Shown: positions 23,306 to 26,247 of the stretch, one piece after another
Numbering within the stretch: position 1 is the first letter of the stretch
How the letters are laid out: each line of letters starts with the position of its first letter
Source: Thermoplasmata archaeon M9B2D
GTDB taxonomy: Archaea; Thermoplasmatota; E2; DHVEG-1
Direction: 5' to 3'
Assembly: GCA_002900555.1 (NCBI GenBank)
Contig: MUGD01000075.1
Coordinates: 1-26,247, forward strand
DNA length: 26,247 bases
The notes under the pieces: model-generated
The model's database searches: none
What the model saw: the letters and a program-made list of their open reading frames with translations, nothing else
What the model was told of the DNA's origin: nothing
Program-made: the position numbers and the translations under genes

Positions 23306-23489
23306 AAATAATTTTCTCTTTTTACCGAAAACTACTATAAATTTTAGTAGAAAGGGTAATATTTTAGAAAAATTCATCATAATTACAATATCTATACCTT
23401 TGAATTATCCATATGGGAAAGAAAAGACAAAAAACTTTATTAAATCACTTCTGATTTCTTTCCCATTCGACAGTTCGAGAGGCTAGATT

Positions 23490-25430
23490 ATGGGAAAAAC
23501 AATTACCGAAAAAATACTTGCTACCCACATTACTGAAGGAAAACCAGAAAAAGGAAAAGGAGTCGGCATCAAAATCGACCAAACGCTCACCCAGGATGCC
23601 ACAGGAACCATGGCATACCTTCAATTCGAGGCAATGAATGTCCCTCATGTAAAAACCGAGCTATCCGTAAGTTACGTTGATCACAATACTGTCCAAATCG
23701 GATTTGAAAACGCAGATGACCATAGATACCTCCAAAGCGTCGCGGCTAAATACGGAATCATCTTCTCACGTGCAGGCAACGGGATCTGCCATCAGGTCCA
23801 TCTCGAGAGATTTGGAAAACCAGGAAAGACATTACTTGGGTCTGATTCGCACACTCCAACCGGCGGGGGCATCGGCATGATCGCCATTGGAGCTGGTGGG
23901 CTTGATGTTGCTGTCGCCATGGCTGGCGGTCCCTTCTACCTCACCTACCCGAAAGTCATCAAAATCAACCTAACCGGGAAACTCAGACCATGGGTCGCTG
24001 CTAAAGACGTGATACTAAAAGTCCTTGAGATTTTCTCGACAAAAGGAAACGTCGGGACTGTCTTTGAATACGGCGGCGAAGGCGTCAAAACACTCTCCGT
24101 TCCTGACCGCGCAACCATCACGAACATGGGTGCAGAATGCGGTGTCACCACATCCGTGTTCCCTAGCGATGAAATCACAAAACAATTCCTCAAAGCACAA
24201 GGCAGAGAAAAAGACTGGGTTGAGCTGCTTGCTGATGACGATGCATCGTACGATCGAGTCGTCGACATCAATCTTAGTGACCTAGAACCGCTTGCAGCAA
24301 CCCCGCACAGCCCAGGAAACATCAAGAAAATCCGCGATATCGAAGGTCTTGATGTCGACCAAGTCTGCATTGGAAGCTGCACGAACTCCTCCTACACTGA
24401 TATGATGACAGTGGCAAACATCCTAAAGGATAAAAAGGTTCACCCAAACGTCAGTTTCGTCGTCGCCCCAGGGTCACGGCAGGTCCTTGAGAACTTAACC
24501 CATGATGGTGGTCTGGCCAGTCTCCTGAGCGCCGGTGCGCGACTTGCCGAATCTGCCTGCGGGTTCTGCATCGGCAACAGCCAATCACCGAAATCAGGGG
24601 CGATTTCTCTGCGTACTAGCAACCGGAACTTTCTTGGCAGATCGGGCACCAAAGACGCGCAAGTCTACCTTGTCAGCCCTGAGACGGCTGCTGCAGCCGT
24701 CATCACCGGGAAAATCACGGATCCACGGGATTTAGAAAAAATCGGCATCGCCTATCCAAAGGTAGCGATGCCAAAGAAATTCTACCTTGATGACAGCATG
24801 TTCATTCTGCCGCCAGCGGACTCCTCAAAAATAAAAATCCAACGAGGACCAAACATAGGCGAACCACCAAAAAACACCCCGCTGCCTGACGACATCACCG
24901 CAGAGGTGACCATCAAAGTCGGCGATGAGATAACCACAGACCATATCATCCCTGCAGGAGCGAAAATGAAGTATCGCTCAAACGTCCCGAAATACTCCGA
25001 ATTCCTGTTCGAAGTCGTCGACCCGAAGTTCTATGAGCGCGCGAAAAAAATACAGCAGTCTGGTCTTCATAACGTGATTGTCGCTGGTGTCAGCTACGGT
25101 CAAGGGTCCTCCCGGGAGCATGCTGCTCTTTGTCCGATGTACATGGGCGTAAAAGCAGTGATTGCAAAAAGCATGGAACGGATTCACAAGGCAAATTTGA
25201 TTAACTTTGGCATCCTTCCCTTAACATTTGTAAACAAGGATGATTACCAGTTGGTCGACCAGGGAGATCACCTTGATATCCGTGGTGTACGCACGGTCCT
25301 TTCCGGCAAAGAAACCACCCTGCGCGTCATCAATACGACAAAAAAGAAAGAATTTCAAGCGACCTTTGATCTTTCAGAACGCGACAAACACATCATCCTT
25401 GCGGGAGGATCATTAAACTATATAAAATAA
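23490..25430 (+). CDS. Aconitate hydratase (Aquifex/mitochondrial-like short type)
   Basis: A 646-residue cytoplasmic [4Fe-4S] enzyme that interconverts citrate and isocitrate. It has GSDSHT at 117-122, the cluster ligands Cys297 (IGSCTNSS), Cys357 and Cys360 ([14 protein letters not shown]), the Asp/His active-site segment [12 protein letters not shown], and the swivelling-domain substrate motif [13 protein letters not shown]. Length fits the ~650-residue Aquifex-type aconitases, which are shorter than the ~890-residue AcnA form. The ATG follows GAGAGG by several bases, and a TTTATTAAA near 23436-23445 is a plausible TATA box. Isocitrate dehydrogenase follows after 22 bp, so the two catalyse consecutive steps from one transcript. 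Codon use is GC-richer than the lipid-related region to the left. Confidence 0.9.
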   Translation: MGKTITEKILATHITEGKPEKGKGVGIKIDQTLTQDATGTMAYLQFEAMNVPHVKTELSVSYVDHNTVQIGFENADDHRYLQSVAAKYGIIFSRAGNGICHQVHLERFGKPGKTLLGSDSHTPTGGGIGMIAIGAGGLDVAVAMAGGPFYLTYPKVIKINLTGKLRPWVAAKDVILKVLEIFSTKGNVGTVFEYGGEGVKTLSVPDRATITNMGAECGVTTSVFPSDEITKQFLKAQGREKDWVELLADDDASYDRVVDINLSDLEPLAATPHSPGNIKKIRDIEGLDVDQVCIGSCTNSSYTDMMTVANILKDKKVHPNVSFVVAPGSRQVLENLTHDGGLASLLSAGARLAESACGFCIGNSQSPKSGAISLRTSNRNFLGRSGTKDAQVYLVSPETAAAAVITGKITDPRDLEKIGIAYPKVAMPKKFYLDDSMFILPPADSSKIKIQRGPNIGEPPKNTPLPDDITAEVTIKVGDEITTDHIIPAGAKMKYRSNVPKYSEFLFEVVDPKFYERAKKIQQSGLHNVIVAGVSYGQGSSREHAALCPMYMGVKAVIAKSMERIHKANLINFGILPLTFVNKDDYQLVDQGDHLDIRGVRTVLSGKETTLRVINTTKKKEFQATFDLSERDKHIILAGGSLNYIK

Positions 25431-25452
25431 GATGATAGGAGGAATCACATAC

Positions 25453-26247
25453 ATGGAAAAACCAAAAGGGCCAACAGAAAAAATTCAGGTGAAAAACACT
25501 ATCGTGGAAATCGATGGGGACGAAATGACTAGAGTCATGTGGGCGATGGTCAAAGAAAAACTTCTCTTCCCGTTTCTTGACATGAAGCTTGAGTACTATG
25601 ACCTCGGCTTGAAAAAACGCGATGAGACCGACGATACCATCACTCTTGATGCCGCAAACGCGATAAAGAAACATGGCGTGGGTGTCAAATGTGCAACCAT
25701 CACACCAAACAAGGACCGCATCAAAGAATACAACCTAAAGAAAGAATGGCCAAGCCCCAATGGTACAATTCGAGCAGCACTTGATGGCACAGTTTTCCGT
25801 GGCCCAATCCTAGTAAAAAACATACCACCATCCGTAAGGAGCTGGACCAAACCAATCTACATCGGCAGACATGCCTATGGAGATGTCTACAAAAACCAGG
25901 AAATCCGAGTACCAGGTCCGGGGAAAGGAGAACTCATCTATACCCCTCAGGACGGTGGACAACCCATTCGACTCACCATACAGGAATTCAAAGGACCGGG
26001 GATTCTCCAAGGGATCCATAACACGGACAAATCAATAAACAGCTTTGCCAAAGCATGTTTCACCTATGCGCTTGACCAAAAAGTACCCCTATGGTTTGCG
26101 ACCAAAGACACCATCTCAAAAACCTACGATGCACGATTCCGGCAGATTTTCCAAGAGGAATATGAGAAGAACTGGAAGAACAAATTTGAAGAGGCTGGAA
26201 TAGAGTATTTTTTCACCCTCATCGATGATGCGGTCGCTCGTATCATG
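25453..26247 (+). CDS. icd: NADP-dependent isocitrate dehydrogenase, eukaryote-type (3' partial)
   Basis: The first 265 residues of an isocitrate dehydrogenase that oxidises isocitrate to 2-oxoglutarate. It continues past the window edge. The sequence fits the eukaryotic/type II NADP-IDH family rather than the E. coli-like type: [69 protein letters not shown], and [20 protein letters not shown], with the IDDAVARIM segment supplying metal-ligand aspartate at the edge. This type is a homodimer needing Mg or Mn. Start: AGGAGGA at 25437-25443, nine bases before the ATG, is a strong ribosome site. It forms an operon with aconitase (22-bp gap). Confidence 0.9.
   Translation, partial: MEKPKGPTEKIQVKNTIVEIDGDEMTRVMWAMVKEKLLFPFLDMKLEYYDLGLKKRDETDDTITLDAANAIKKHGVGVKCATITPNKDRIKEYNLKKEWPSPNGTIRAALDGTVFRGPILVKNIPPSVRSWTKPIYIGRHAYGDVYKNQEIRVPGPGKGELIYTPQDGGQPIRLTIQEFKGPGILQGIHNTDKSINSFAKACFTYALDQKVPLWFATKDTISKTYDARFRQIFQEEYEKNWKNKFEEAGIEYFFTLIDDAVARIM

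Noticed and set aside
1..26247. CRISPR arrays, tRNA or rRNA genes, replication origin
   Set aside because: No regularly spaced repeats, tRNA-like cloverleaf sequences or rRNA segments were noticed on reading both strands. A covariance-model search would settle small RNAs.

Overview
The window looks like chromosomal DNA from an archaeon, most likely a Thermoplasmatota-type euryarchaeon. The evidence is archaeal-lipid enzymes (two geranylgeranyl reductase family proteins and a homologue of the tetraether synthase Tes), regulators built from repeated winged helices, archaeal TATA boxes 25-30 bp upstream of short-leader or leaderless genes, and an exact GGAGGTGAT Shine-Dalgarno site at one gene. 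The lineage is an inference. I saw no rRNA, tRNA, CRISPR array or intact insertion sequence.

Region 1 (1-1660) holds the end of a roadblock-like small protein followed by a FIST-domain sensor. Region 2 (1717-9463) is mostly AT-rich and reads as a membrane-lipid neighbourhood. It has two divergent FAD reductases of the GGR family, a 2[4Fe-4S] ferredoxin that could feed them electrons, a GNAT-like protein, two tandem paralogous membrane proteins of unknown function, a double winged-helix regulator, and a Tes homologue. The Tes homologue is the most striking gene here. It keeps the Tes fold signatures, but all three radical-SAM cluster cysteines and all three cysteines of a second cluster motif are replaced by non-ligands, so it looks like a conserved pseudoenzyme.

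Region 3 (9549-17975) is an envelope or secretion region. It contains a secreted parallel beta-helix protein, a frameshifted CrtC/AttH-like lipocalin gene, two unknown exported proteins, a B12-type radical SAM enzyme of the RiPP-maturation family with an unusual CX4CX2C motif, and a secreted papain-family (C1A) peptidase fused to a beta-helix domain.

Region 4 (18088-26247) is more GC-rich core metabolism. It contains an Lrp-like double-wHTH regulator, a 27-residue membrane microprotein behind a strongly palindromic promoter, a lipoprotein, acetyl-CoA synthetase, a second Lrp-like regulator, Aquifex-type aconitase and a eukaryote-type NADP isocitrate dehydrogenase (cut by the window end). Acetate activation, aconitase and IDH form a consistent acetyl-CoA to 2-oxoglutarate segment, with a regulator placed between them.
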